Source: JAUUZQ01 sp964538375
GTDB lineage: Bacteria; Bacteroidota; Bacteroidia; Bacteroidales; GCA-2748055
Reading direction: 5' to 3'
Assembly: GCA_964538375.1 (NCBI GenBank)
Contig: CAZIFQ010000007.1
Span: 56,047-120,046, forward strand
DNA length: 64,000 nt
Positions 54,419 to 63,250 of the stretch are shown here, piece by piece. Numbering within the stretch: position 1 is the first letter of the stretch; the number at the start of each line of letters is the position of its first letter. The translations under genes and the position numbers were made by a program. Under the pieces are notes generated by a model. That model ran no database searches. It was given only the letters and a program-made list of their open reading frames with translations, and was not told where the DNA came from.

Positions 54419-54466
54419 AATAGTTTTAGTTTAGGTTTAGGGTTTATATAGAGTAGTTTTAGTTCA

Positions 54467-54496
54467 GAACCCGCGGGAGGAAACTCCTGCGGGTTC
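54467..54496 (+). terminator. Hairpin terminator after the DUF1566 gene
   Basis: A 13-bp stem with one mismatch (GAACCCGCGGGAG/CTCCTGCGGGTTC) and a GAAA loop, followed by CTTTGG. The T-run is short. It may also serve the convergent blaR1 transcript. Just upstream a TTTAG-rich near-repeat (AGTTTTAGTT twice) occurs. Confidence 0.65.
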
Positions 54497-54518
54497 TTTG
54501 GTAAAATGAACCTTATGA

Positions 54519-55763
54519 TTAATTCAATACATAATTGATTGGGAAAGTATATAACACTTTCACCTTCTTTCCACTCTGCTTTCCCGGTTTCCATTTTGGA
54601 GAAGACAAAACAACCCTGACGGCCTCTGCATCCAGGGCAGGATCTACGCCTCTGACTACGTTAGCGTCAACAACATTACCGTGCTTATCTACAGCAAATT
54701 GCACGACAACCCTGCCACTAATCCCATTATCCGAAGCAACAGTAGGATATTCAAGCTCTTTCGCAATATATTTTCTAAACTCTACTGCCGGATCACCACC
54801 TCCATTGAATATAGGCATCTCCTCAACTATATAATACACTTCTTCTGCAATTACATCGTCCGATATAAGTTCTATTTCAGGGTCCTGTAGCATTTCACTG
54901 TCATTCTCTGAACAAGAAAAAGCCAGGGTAAGAAGCAACAGAACGGGTACTACCAGCAATGACTTACATTTAGCCAGTACTGTCGATTTACTTTTATACA
55001 TCATCATAATTCTGCTTTTAATTAGTGAGTAAAAATTATTTGCTATGCTGACTGACATTTGACCATTTATTTGCCTGAGAAGAAGAGTCTGATAATCTTT
55101 GAATGCACCATTCATTCTTTTTACCCCTGAATCAGCCAGGTATTCGTGGTTTGCTTTAATTGACTTTCGAATCAACCACATAAAGGGATTGAACCAAAAA
55201 ATAACAAGGAAAATTTCGGAGATTAAATTATCAATATGATGCTTCTGTCTGACGTGAATTAATTCATGATCAATTATATGAGTTACCTGGGATTGAGAAA
55301 ATTGAGATTTGTTAATAAAAATGTAGCGAAAAAAGGAAAACGGGGAATATTCTTCTCCGATAAATACATAGGAAAAATCACCCTTTTCTACTATATTTCC
55401 ATTCATCTTTAGCTTGCGAATTTTTAGGAGGCCCGACATGAGTCTGCTGAAAAGAAGCACAAAGCCCGCTGCATAAATGAATAGTATTACAGTTTGCCAT
55501 CCGAAAGAAGACGCAAAGGGGTGAAAGGAATTATTATTTACAGTAATACCAGGAAGAACGGCATGATAGGTATAACTTACAGGATTCATGCCAGCTGTTT
55601 CAAAGCTAAGCAAAGGTATGGCGATCGAAATCAAAACGGATCCCATCAAATAGAAGCGATTAAATTTGAAATAGGTTTCCCTTCTGAAAAACAGCCAATA
55701 TATAGCAAAGAGTACTGCCATGGATATAGCTGATTCAACTACAAATTGAAATAGATTATTCAT
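54519..55763 (-). CDS. BlaR1-type M56 membrane peptidase with C-terminal TonB domain
   Basis: 414 aa. Four N-terminal membrane segments, with the M56 zinc motif HELIH in IIDHELIHVRQKHHID, and a further TM (LLVVPVLLLLTLAFSC) near residue 275. The C-terminal 90 residues are a TonB C-terminal domain (YPTVASDNGISGRVVVQFAV, then SSPKWKPGKQSGKKVKVLYT). BlaR1 sensors normally end in a beta-lactam-binding domain; here it is replaced. It overlaps blaI by 8 bp. It probably cleaves BlaI upon an envelope signal. Confidence 0.9.
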   Translation of the reverse strand: MNNLFQFVVESAISMAVLFAIYWLFFRRETYFKFNRFYLMGSVLISIAIPLLSFETAGMNPVSYTYHAVLPGITVNNNSFHPFASSFGWQTVILFIYAAGFVLLFSRLMSGLLKIRKLKMNGNIVEKGDFSYVFIGEEYSPFSFFRYIFINKSQFSQSQVTHIIDHELIHVRQKHHIDNLISEIFLVIFWFNPFMWLIRKSIKANHEYLADSGVKRMNGAFKDYQTLLLRQINGQMSVSIANNFYSLIKSRIMMMYKSKSTVLAKCKSLLVVPVLLLLTLAFSCSENDSEMLQDPEIELISDDVIAEEVYYIVEEMPIFNGGGDPAVEFRKYIAKELEYPTVASDNGISGRVVVQFAVDKHGNVVDANVVRGVDPALDAEAVRVVLSSPKWKPGKQSGKKVKVLYTFPINYVLN

Positions 55764-56136
55764 CTTTTAAATTTTTATCAGATTCCTCCTTTATCATTTT
55801 GGTCAGATCTTCGATCTCTTCAGGGCTTAAGTCCTCCTCCTTTACCAGAAAGGATACAACACTCTCAATTGAATTGTCGAAATAGGCAGATAAGAAATAC
55901 TTGAATTTATTTTTCCTGTAGGAGGCCTTTGAGATAAGCGGATAATACTCATGCGTTTTACCGTAGGACTTATGACTTACAAAGCCTTTTTTCTCTAATA
56001 TCCTCACAACTGATGATATGGTTGTATAAGGTTGATTGGGTACATGAAGTGCTTCAATAATGTCTTTTACCAGAGCCTTTTTGAGGTTCCAGATAAGCTG
56101 CATTATCTCCTCTTCCTTAGCTGTTAAGTTTTCCAT
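55756..56136 (-). CDS. BlaI/MecI/CopY-family repressor
   Basis: 126 aa. A winged-helix domain (LTAKEEEIMQLIWNLKKALV; PYTTISSVVRILEKKGFVSH) and a C-terminal dimerisation helix are typical. The blaI gene precedes and overlaps the blaR1-type gene, the standard order for a repressor and the protease that inactivates it. A palindrome 22 bp upstream is the likely operator. Confidence 0.93.
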   Translation of the reverse strand: MENLTAKEEEIMQLIWNLKKALVKDIIEALHVPNQPYTTISSVVRILEKKGFVSHKSYGKTHEYYPLISKASYRKNKFKYFLSAYFDNSIESVVSFLVKEEDLSPEEIEDLTKMIKEESDKNLKDE

Positions 56137-56158
56137 AAAACAAGATTACAACTTATTT

Positions 56159-56176
56159 TGCAGTTATACAACTGCA
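56159..56176. promoter_or_regulatory. Candidate BlaI operator
   Basis: TGCAGTT-ATAC-AACTGCA, perfect 7-bp arms, 22 bp before the blaI start. A second ACAACT half lies at 56148-56153, nearer the start. A near -7 box TAATCTTG lies on the minus strand between operator and gene, so binding would block transcription of the blaI-blaR1 pair. Confidence 0.6.
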
Positions 56177-56366
56177 TTTTACGTTTTATTACTGATTTAT
56201 ACGTAATTTAGATTGTTTCTTGTGTTTGTAACTGAAAACTGGGCTGATAGCGATCCTTAATGGGATGGGAAAAGGGTCTTCCTAACGATAGGGGCTTCCG
56301 GATCTCCCCACCAGGTAAGCACTCTTGAACTCCCGGCAAAACTATTTTCTCCAAAAACCAAATTAA

Positions 56367-56397
56367 TTTGGATGTTAGTTAATATACACTAACTTTG
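56367..56397 (+). promoter_or_regulatory. Promoter of the TetR/RND unit
   Basis: TTTG (56367-56370), a 19-bp spacer, and TAACTTTG (56390-56397): a full match to the Bacteroidota promoter consensus. It is 29 bp before the ATG at 56426. Confidence 0.75.
56374..56393. promoter_or_regulatory. Candidate TetR operator 1
   Basis: GTTAGT-8-ACTAAC, 20 bp with perfect 6-bp arms, lying over the spacer and first half of the -7 box. It agrees at 15 of 20 positions with 57270-57289. Confidence 0.6.
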
Positions 56398-56425
56398 TCG
56401 GGGAATAAATAAACAATTTGTCAGA

Positions 56426-56617
56426 ATGAAGGTATTAAACATTACACGTCACGCTGTATTAGCCATCCTGGTGCTCACCTCAATCCCTTTAGTTGCTCAC
56501 TTTTTTAGGGGGAAGCCACAACATGAATGGATAACCTGGGTACATATCATAATTGGATTAATATTTATTGTACTTTCAATTGTTGGTACAATTCTTAATA
56601 AAAAAGCCAGGAAATAA
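56426..56617 (+). CDS. Small two-helix membrane protein (DUF4405-like)
   Basis: 63 aa with two membrane segments (TRHAVLAILVLTSIPLVAHF and THVIIGLIFIVLSIVGTIL-like) and a basic end KKARK. The spaced histidines (RHAVL, VAHFF, WVHIIIG) recall small heme-binding or DUF4405 membrane proteins. It is the first gene of the TetR unit, 22 bp before the regulator gene. Function unknown. Confidence 0.6.
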   Translation: MKVLNITRHAVLAILVLTSIPLVAHFFRGKPQHEWITWVHIIIGLIFIVLSIVGTILNKKARK

Positions 56618-56639
56618 TAAACCTTAAAAAGAATAAAAG

Positions 56640-57221
56640 ATGAAAACCGAAAGACAACAGGAGATCATTGATATGGCTTTAGAGCTTATTAACGAAAAAG
56701 GGATACAGGGAATGACTATTAAAAACCTGTCAAAAAAAATTGGGATTACTGAGCCCGCAATTTACAGGCATTACGATAGCAAAACTGATATTCTGATTGC
56801 CATTATCGATAGTTTCAGAGAGAATACAGAGAATATCCTGGAAAATGAACTAAACAATAACAGCAGTGCTATTGAAAAAATAGAACACCTGTTTACAAGA
56901 CATTTTGCAGCCTTTTCAGCCAAACCTTCATTGATATCTGTAATTTTTTCTGAAGAAATATTTAGAAACGAGGCCGTGCTTGTAAAGAAAATTTACGAGC
57001 TCAATGAAAAAAATGATCTTATGTTCATCTCCATTATTAGTGAAGGACAAAAAAATGGGGAAATAAGAACAGATATTCCTGCACAACATCTTTCAACAAT
57101 AGTCATGGGAACACTGCGACTGTTTGTGAAAAGAGCAAGTTTCCTGGAATATTCTGAAAGCTTACCCCAGGCGGGCAAGAAACTTATCGAATCAATTCAA
57201 CGAATAATCATAAAAGAATAA
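56640..57221 (+). CDS. TetR/AcrR-family repressor
   Basis: 193 aa. The N-terminal TetR helix-turn-helix is clear (ALELINEKGIQGMTIKNLSK, then GITEPAIYRHYDSKTDILIA). The C-terminal ligand domain is helical. It sits between the small membrane protein and an RND pump and is flanked on each side by related 20-bp inverted repeats, so it probably represses both its own promoter and that of the pump until a lipid-like ligand binds. Confidence 0.93.
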   Translation: MKTERQQEIIDMALELINEKGIQGMTIKNLSKKIGITEPAIYRHYDSKTDILIAIIDSFRENTENILENELNNNSSAIEKIEHLFTRHFAAFSAKPSLISVIFSEEIFRNEAVLVKKIYELNEKNDLMFISIISEGQKNGEIRTDIPAQHLSTIVMGTLRLFVKRASFLEYSESLPQAGKKLIESIQRIIIKE

Positions 57222-57269
57222 AATCATAAATCGCTCATAACAAATAAGTGGATTTTTTTGTCCCCTTAA

Positions 57270-57289
57270 GTTAGTGAGTATTAATTAAC
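57270..57289. promoter_or_regulatory. Candidate TetR operator 2
   Basis: GTTAGTGAGTATTAATTAAC: outer GTTA/TAAC arms with 7 of 10 paired positions, same length and 15 of 20 bases shared with 56374-56393. It is 12 bp before the RND gene ATG. Confidence 0.55.
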
Positions 57290-57301
57290 ACGAGCAAAAT
57301 A

Positions 57302-59593
57302 ATGGAAAAATTATTCATCCGATTTTTAAAAGCACCCTGGGTAGTCATTGCACTGGTAATTGTTTTTAGTGCATTCTTTTTTATGCAAATGAAACAGAAA
57401 TCAAGGATGGAGACCGATCTCGACGAGTATATGCCAAAGGATCATCCTGCCTTTATGTATAGCGATCAGGCTGAAGAATGGTTTGGTATTAACGACGGGA
57501 TTATCCTGGCCATCGAAAACAAGAAGGGGATTTTTAATATCGAGACGCTGGACACGCTGAAGCAGCTTACCAGGACATTGCAGAAGATGGATCAAATTGA
57601 AAAATCGGATGTAACATCTCTATATACAGCAGACAATATTGTTGGCAGTGAAGATGGAATGGATGTCAAAGCATTTTACAAACGTGTGCCAAAGACAGAA
57701 GAAAAAGTAAAGGAAATACAAAATAATGTAAGGAAAAATGAGATGATCTACGGCCGGATCGTGTCAACAGATGAGACTGTGACAGTGATCATTGCAGAGA
57801 TTAAAGATGATGTATTCTCCCAGGAATTTTATAAAGAGCTGCTGGGTTTGGTAAGCTTATATGAAACAGATGATATTAAAATTCATGTTGCCGGCCGGCC
57901 TATCGTGGAAGGCACAATGGCAATTCTGGGTCCTGCCGACATGAAAAAAATGGTGCCCATCGTATTACTGGTAATAACCCTGGTTCTTATGCTTACGCTG
58001 CGCAGTGTGAAGAGTACAATCCTGACATTACTGGTGGTCCTCCTAAGCACGATATGGGTATTTGGCCTGATGGCGCTTCTGAAAATTCCGATATATGCAG
58101 TGTCAACAATGATTCCCGTCATGCTTATTGCTATCGGGGTCGCCTACGCAATACACCTTTACAGTCATCTGCAACTCTATTTGCGCGAAAAGCCGGATGC
58201 TGGTAAAAAGGAAGCCAGTGTCGATATGCTACACTACATGTGGAGGCCTGTAGGGGCAACGGCTATTACAACAGCTGTTGGATTTATTTCACTGCTTACT
58301 TCTGAAGTATATCCCATTAAATATTTCGGACTTTTTACAGCTTTTGGTGTAATAATGGCCATGCTATTCTCTCTTATTCTTATTCCGGCAGGCATTATGG
58401 TCTTCGGCTTACCTAAAGTTAAAAAATCAAGAAAAAGCAGGCCAGCCAAAGATACCGGCCTGGCAAATAATTTTGTGGCCGCCCTGTTAAAACGAAAAAC
58501 AGCCACCATTTTGATTACCGCTGCTGTAATCATGGTTTCAATCGTGGGTATGCAGAAAATCTGGATCAATTCCAGTTTCCTGGATAAATTTGAAAAAGAC
58601 AGTGACATTGTACTCACAGACAGATTTGTAAATGAGCACTTTGGGGGCACAACATCAATCAACCTTGTATTAGATTCAGAGGGGAAAAAAGATGTTTTTA
58701 AGAGCCCCGAAGTCCTGAAACTGGCAGATCAGATGCAACACCAGCTTGTTAGTGAATTGGATGTTGTTGGCAATTCATTTTCGCTTGCAGATTATATCAA
58801 GCGAATGAATAAAGTGATGAATGCTGATATGGAAGAGTTTAATACAATTCCCGATGACAAGGATATGATTGCCCAATATTTGCTTCTCTATGAAATGTCG
58901 GGAGATCCGGAAAACCTGAACAAAGTAGTTGACTATGAGTATGCAAAAATGAACATCACTTTTCAGCTAAAAAGTGATAATTCAAAAGAGCTAAAATCAG
59001 CAATGGCACTCATCGATTCGTATGAAGACGATTTTGCTGAACACGGTGTCACGTTAAACTATGCCGGAAGCGGTTACAAAGGACTAATCTTTGGAGATTT
59101 AATATTGGAAGGGCAAATAAAGAGTCTGCTGCTATCCTTATTAATCGTCATATTGCTGCTCTCGCTTATGTTCAAAAACTTTAAAATTGGACTTATTGGG
59201 TCAGTACCGATTATTATTACAGCATTGATAAGTTTTGGTATCATGGGCTTCTTGAATATCCCCCTTAATACAACAACGGCATTGCTTTCAAGTATTGCCA
59301 TTGGAATTGGGATTGATTACGCCGTTCATTTTATAGAACAATACCGGTACAACGCATCTAAATCAGATGACAAGCTCCTTGTTGCACAAAAGACAATGGC
59401 CCATGCAGGACGTGCCATCAGTTTCAATGCCATTATAGTAATTGCGGGCTTTTTGGTCCTTGTATTTTCAGTATTTCCGCCAAACAGAGAACTGGGAGCA
59501 CTGGTATCACTCAATATGTTCACAAGCTTTATTGGAACAGTAACTATCATGCTGGTCCTGTTAAAAATGTCAAATATCTATTTCAAAAAATAA
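57302..59593 (+). CDS. RND/MMPL-family exporter
   Basis: 763 aa. TM1 near residue 15, a periplasmic loop to about 210, a block of five TM (MKKMVPIVLLVITLVLMLTL to about 370), TM7 near 400, a second periplasmic loop, and a last TM block from about 600 (IKSLLLSLLIVILLLSLMFK; SIAIGIGIDYAVHFIEQYRY with a conserved Asp). This is the MMPL layout used for lipids and hydrophobic compounds, and it lacks the tripartite AcrB form. It is 10 bp upstream of a LolA-like gene, then a barrel gene. Confidence 0.92.
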   Translation: MEKLFIRFLKAPWVVIALVIVFSAFFFMQMKQKSRMETDLDEYMPKDHPAFMYSDQAEEWFGINDGIILAIENKKGIFNIETLDTLKQLTRTLQKMDQIEKSDVTSLYTADNIVGSEDGMDVKAFYKRVPKTEEKVKEIQNNVRKNEMIYGRIVSTDETVTVIIAEIKDDVFSQEFYKELLGLVSLYETDDIKIHVAGRPIVEGTMAILGPADMKKMVPIVLLVITLVLMLTLRSVKSTILTLLVVLLSTIWVFGLMALLKIPIYAVSTMIPVMLIAIGVAYAIHLYSHLQLYLREKPDAGKKEASVDMLHYMWRPVGATAITTAVGFISLLTSEVYPIKYFGLFTAFGVIMAMLFSLILIPAGIMVFGLPKVKKSRKSRPAKDTGLANNFVAALLKRKTATILITAAVIMVSIVGMQKIWINSSFLDKFEKDSDIVLTDRFVNEHFGGTTSINLVLDSEGKKDVFKSPEVLKLADQMQHQLVSELDVVGNSFSLADYIKRMNKVMNADMEEFNTIPDDKDMIAQYLLLYEMSGDPENLNKVVDYEYAKMNITFQLKSDNSKELKSAMALIDSYEDDFAEHGVTLNYAGSGYKGLIFGDLILEGQIKSLLLSLLIVILLLSLMFKNFKIGLIGSVPIIITALISFGIMGFLNIPLNTTTALLSSIAIGIGIDYAVHFIEQYRYNASKSDDKLLVAQKTMAHAGRAISFNAIIVIAGFLVLVFSVFPPNRELGALVSLNMFTSFIGTVTIMLVLLKMSNIYFKK

Positions 59594-59603
59594 AAGAAAG
59601 ATT

Positions 59604-60389
59604 ATGAGAAAATTACAATTCACAACAGCCCTATTTGCGCTCATCTTTGTCTTCGGTTTAAACACCGAGGCCCTGGCTCAGAATTATAACGGTAAGCAAA
59701 TTATAGAGAAAGTTTATAACCGTGATACAGGTGATGATCAAACTTCAGATTTGACCATGACATTAACTAACAAAAATGGTGCACAAAGGATAAGAACGAT
59801 TAAACAGTTCAAAAAAGTTTTGGGGACTGTTGACAAGAGCATCATGTTCTTCATCTCCCCTTCCGATGTAAAAAATACTTCATTCATGAGTTGGGCATAC
59901 GATTCAGATCAGACTGATGACCAATGGATCTATCTGCCTGCACTGAAAAAAACAAAACGTATCTCCAGCGATAGCAAAAGTGACTATTTCATGGGATCCG
60001 ATTTCACCTATGACGACCTGGGCGATCGCAAGCTTGAGGATGATACCCATGAATTATTGAGAGAAGAAACGCTGAATGGAGTTGATTACTATGTTGTTGA
60101 AAGCATTCCTGTTGATGAAGATTATATGTATTCCAAAACAATTGTATGGGTTAATACATCCAATTTCATCGGTTTGAAAAAAGAGTTCTATGACGAAGAT
60201 GAAGACTTATTAAAGATTCTATCCATTGAGGATATTGAAAAAATTTCCGGTATTTGGGTGATTAAAAGATCTGAAATGAAGAACGTACAGAAGAATCACA
60301 AAACAAGCATAGAGCTCAACAATGTTCAAATAAATTCAGGTTTGTCTGAATCAAAATTCAGTGAAAGAATGATGATGAGGGGACTATAG
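59604..60389 (+). CDS. LolA-like outer-membrane lipoprotein-sorting protein
   Basis: 261 aa. Signal peptide (to about residue 25, ALAQ), then the LolA-like fold with FISPSDVKNTSFMSWAYDSD, DDQWIYLPALKKTKRISSDS and SDYFMGSDFTYDDL. This class is often encoded beside MMPL pumps and may carry the pump's substrate across the periplasm. It lies 10 bp after the pump and 36 bp before the barrel gene. Confidence 0.88.
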   Translation: MRKLQFTTALFALIFVFGLNTEALAQNYNGKQIIEKVYNRDTGDDQTSDLTMTLTNKNGAQRIRTIKQFKKVLGTVDKSIMFFISPSDVKNTSFMSWAYDSDQTDDQWIYLPALKKTKRISSDSKSDYFMGSDFTYDDLGDRKLEDDTHELLREETLNGVDYYVVESIPVDEDYMYSKTIVWVNTSNFIGLKKEFYDEDEDLLKILSIEDIEKISGIWVIKRSEMKNVQKNHKTSIELNNVQINSGLSESKFSERMMMRGL

Positions 60390-60425
60390 ATGATTGAAAA
60401 ATTAAGATTCTAATAAACAGATGAA

Positions 60426-61664
60426 ATGAAAACGAAAATTCTAATTATAGTGTTACTAGTTACAGCTGGTCAGTATACAGTGGCACAAAACCCTGATATC
60501 TCAGGATACGTAAGAAATTATACGGGTGTTGTATTTGAAACGGGAGATTTCTCCATTTTGCAAAACACGCTGAATTTAGACCTCTCGGGCTCGGGCGACA
60601 AGATTGCATTTAAAGCAAATCCGATGCTCTACCATTATAATGCTGACAGCTTGAATTTACAATTAAGAGAGCTCTACCTGGATTTATATTTTAAAAATTT
60701 CGATCTGCGAATTGGTAAGCAACAAGTAGTATGGGGTAAGGCAGATGGTGCATTCATAACTGATGTGGTTTCACCCCTGAACCTTACAGAATTTTTGCTG
60801 CCTGACTTCGATGAAATACGCAGGGGTGTAAATGCAGTAAAATTCGATTACTACCTGGGGAACAGCACTTTTGAAGTAATCTGGTTGCCAAATTTCACGG
60901 CAACAGAAACTCCCGCTTCAGGATCTATATGGTACAAACAAGCTGAATTTCCTGTCGCGCCAGTCTTCGATTGGTCTAAATCGGAAATGAACCCGGGATT
61001 AGAAAACAGTGAGCTCTTTGTAAAGTACGCAGCACTAACATCTGTCATTGATTTTGAAATAATGGGTGGATATACCTGGGATGATTTACCAAGCATGCAC
61101 GTTTCTAAACAGCTGGATATGTCATCAGGCAACCCGGTGTTAACGGGACTGGATATTACACCTGAACACCACAGGTTATACCTGGGTGGAGGTTCTTTCA
61201 GCACAGAGATAAAAGGAATTGTATTAAGGGGTGAAGCAGCTTATTACAATGGAAAATATTTTCAGACTGAAGACCCAATGGCCATAGATGCCCTGGTAGA
61301 GAAAGATTATCTGCACTATCTTGTTGGACTTGATTTTAATATTGGAAACGTGAAATTCAGCTCTCAATTTATCCAGGAGGCAATCATGGATTATGATTCC
61401 CAGATGCAAAAAGAAGAAAGGGAAAACACGATGACATTCCTGGCACGGTATGATCTATTGCGTGAAACCTTGCATCTTGAACTGTTCTCTTATGTTGGAT
61501 TGACCAATGAAGATGCTTTGATCCGACCAAAAATTACCTATGATTTTGACGATAGTTTCTCCATCCTGCTCGGTTCAAATATTTTCATTGGGGATGAAAA
61601 TGGCCGCTTTGGAAAGTATGGTGATAATTCAATGGCGTACATGAAATTGAAGTACAGTTTTTAA
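60426..61664 (+). CDS. Outer-membrane beta-barrel protein (DUF1302-like)
   Basis: 412 aa. A signal peptide (ending YTVAQ) is followed by alternating beta strands and the signature block LRIGKQQVVWGKADGAFITD followed by VVSPLNLTEFLLPDFDEIRR, which is typical of DUF1302-type barrel proteins. It ends AYMKLKYSF, an aromatic barrel end. It probably completes an export route with the RND pump and the LolA-like protein. Confidence 0.85.
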   Translation: MKTKILIIVLLVTAGQYTVAQNPDISGYVRNYTGVVFETGDFSILQNTLNLDLSGSGDKIAFKANPMLYHYNADSLNLQLRELYLDLYFKNFDLRIGKQQVVWGKADGAFITDVVSPLNLTEFLLPDFDEIRRGVNAVKFDYYLGNSTFEVIWLPNFTATETPASGSIWYKQAEFPVAPVFDWSKSEMNPGLENSELFVKYAALTSVIDFEIMGGYTWDDLPSMHVSKQLDMSSGNPVLTGLDITPEHHRLYLGGGSFSTEIKGIVLRGEAAYYNGKYFQTEDPMAIDALVEKDYLHYLVGLDFNIGNVKFSSQFIQEAIMDYDSQMQKEERENTMTFLARYDLLRETLHLELFSYVGLTNEDALIRPKITYDFDDSFSILLGSNIFIGDENGRFGKYGDNSMAYMKLKYSF

Positions 61665-61707
61665 AAGACAGCGGGTGTTATAGGAATTACCACCTATCAC
61701 ACCCCAC

Positions 61708-61806
61708 CCAAACATATCCTCAAAATTTAAATCTTTGTCATTTCCATCAAATAATATGGGTTGGGCCGTAGGATATGATGGAGTGATTTTAAAATTAGAT
61801 AATTAA
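61708..61806 (+). pseudogene. Remnant of a BNR/Ycf48-like repeat protein
   Basis: The frame ends KSLSFPSNNMGWAVGYDGVI followed by LKLDN and a stop, which matches the 'F.d..GWAVG..G.Il' repeat of Ycf48/sialidase-like propellers. It has no start and only one repeat, and lies 43 bp after the barrel gene. Confidence 0.5.
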
Positions 61807-61829
61807 ACCCATTCAATAAGCTCCCCAAT

Positions 61830-62495
61830 TCAATCCTTTATACAGCGTACACTAAATGCACAATCACCATTGGTACACTTTGAGGTAGAAACTATATCAT
61901 GATCACAACCTATATTTACGATCATATTTTCGGGTGTGGCCCAAAATATTGCAGCAGCTTTTAGGGCATGAAAACTCTCATGGACATTTCCTCCACCAGC
62001 AGGAAGTACCGAAAAACCGCTTTCATTGGTTCCATCTCCGCAATGATACCAGGCACCAAGTTTAGAACATTTCAACTTCTTACCAGCACTTTCCATCCCC
62101 CCATAATTATCGATCAGGACATTCCACTCATCTATACTCGGCAGGTGCCATCCATCCGGACATGCCTTTTCTGCCTGGTCGTAAGCATATAATCTACCAT
62201 AGATCTTACAATTGTCCGGTTCATTGTTATAACACCAGCTTCCGGAATCGCTTTCAAAATTTAGATTTTCTGCCATCCAAACCTGATCTCCGCTCTTTAC
62301 GGTTTTATATAACTTCCCATCCCTGGCATCTTTCATGGTAGTAAAAAGGGAAATAGATGAAACAGACGATTTCTCATACTTCCAGGTTCCATCTTCATTT
62401 AGAGTAACTGTCCGGCCATCTGAGGTAACAAGCGTTTCTTGTGCAAACAAACTAACTGAGAATAGCAGGATTACGGCAAATAAGATTGTTTTCAT
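61830..62495 (-). CDS. Exported FISUMP-domain protein
   Basis: About 221 aa from the ATG at 62495 (MKTILFAVILLFSVSLFAQE, a signal peptide). The body is the 'Fibrobacter succinogenes major paralogous' domain: GDQVWMAENLNFESDSGSWC, YNNEPDNCKIYGRLYAYDQA, CPDGWHLPSIDEWNVLIDNY and CAFSVRCIKD. Paired cysteines suggest disulfides outside the cytoplasm. Binding partner unknown. Related in fold to the DUF1566 protein at 53126. Confidence 0.87.
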   Translation of the reverse strand: MKTILFAVILLFSVSLFAQETLVTSDGRTVTLNEDGTWKYEKSSVSSISLFTTMKDARDGKLYKTVKSGDQVWMAENLNFESDSGSWCYNNEPDNCKIYGRLYAYDQAEKACPDGWHLPSIDEWNVLIDNYGGMESAGKKLKCSKLGAWYHCGDGTNESGFSVLPAGGGNVHESFHALKAAAIFWATPENMIVNIGCDHDIVSTSKCTNGDCAFSVRCIKD

Positions 62496-62507
62496 AATGT
62501 AAGTCAA

Positions 62508-63250
62508 TTTAGTTCTGGTATGATAAATCTGTTATGTTAGTACTTTGATTCCTTGATGATCCTGGCAAAGCGCTCAATTTGATATGACTATATTCAACTC
62601 GTTTATACATTCAATCAGACTAAGCTGTTTGTTATAGAAGAGACTCAGATCTAATTGCAATAAACACGATGGTTTACACAGCTTTGTAGAATATACAATA
62701 GTAAATTGCCTGATCAAAGTTAGAAAATCTCCATGTAATTCAGAAATGTTCATACCATTACTTTACAACAATTCATAATCACCAGGTAGTGATAAGAATA
62801 AAATATCAGCGGGTTTTGTGCTTTAACAGAGGTCAGTGGCATTCCACATCCTGCTCATCCTTATCATCTGTGTAATTAGTTTCGCTGACCGCGGCTTTGC
62901 CTCGGTCCCGGTTCAGACAATTGACATAAACAGCCACCCTGAATTTGTGCTGGGCTGTTCACTCCTGGTTTCAAAACTCACGAATTTGTTTAGCCCATAT
63001 CTTTGGAAATTAAACAGAAATTGTCGTAATTTTATCTAAGCCATGTATTCAATCTATTAGCTGTCTTTGTGAATTTACTTAAGATGGCTTGTGGTGTGTT
63101 GTGGTAGGCACAAGTCAGGGATTCTATGTGAAATAAAGACAATTGGATATAAATGGTCAAAATGTTGGAATAAACGCAATAAGTATATACAACCGTTGTG
63201 CGTCATACTAAGAAACAGAAGTTGAAATATCTTTATATTTGATAAAGACA
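62508..63250. other. 743-bp gene-free stretch with a probable dispersed repeat
   Basis: No frame here looks like a whole gene. Bases 62833-62925, read on the minus strand, carry TGTCTGAACCGGGA and AAGGATGAGCAGGATG, words I associate with a dispersed intergenic repeat in environmental Bacteroidota that is often mis-called as short proteins (NCLNRDRGKAAVSETN in one frame). That link is from memory. The rest is AT-rich, and the stretch ends in the boundary sequence at 63184-63203. Confidence 0.4.
63184..63203. repeat. Left boundary sequence of the methyltransferase segment (attC-like)
   Basis: TATATACAACCGTTGTGCGT. Its reverse complement matches the right boundary at 63826-63844 at 17 of 20 aligned positions. 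It contains ACAAC-C-GTTGT, and GTTGTGC resembles an integron core site (GTTRRRY) with one mismatch. Confidence 0.55.

Noticed and set aside
62836..63039. 67-codon plus-strand frame (MAFHILLILIICVISFADRG)
   Set aside because: It overlaps the probable dispersed repeat, its hydrophobic start comes from the repeat's low-complexity part, and no family pattern is visible.
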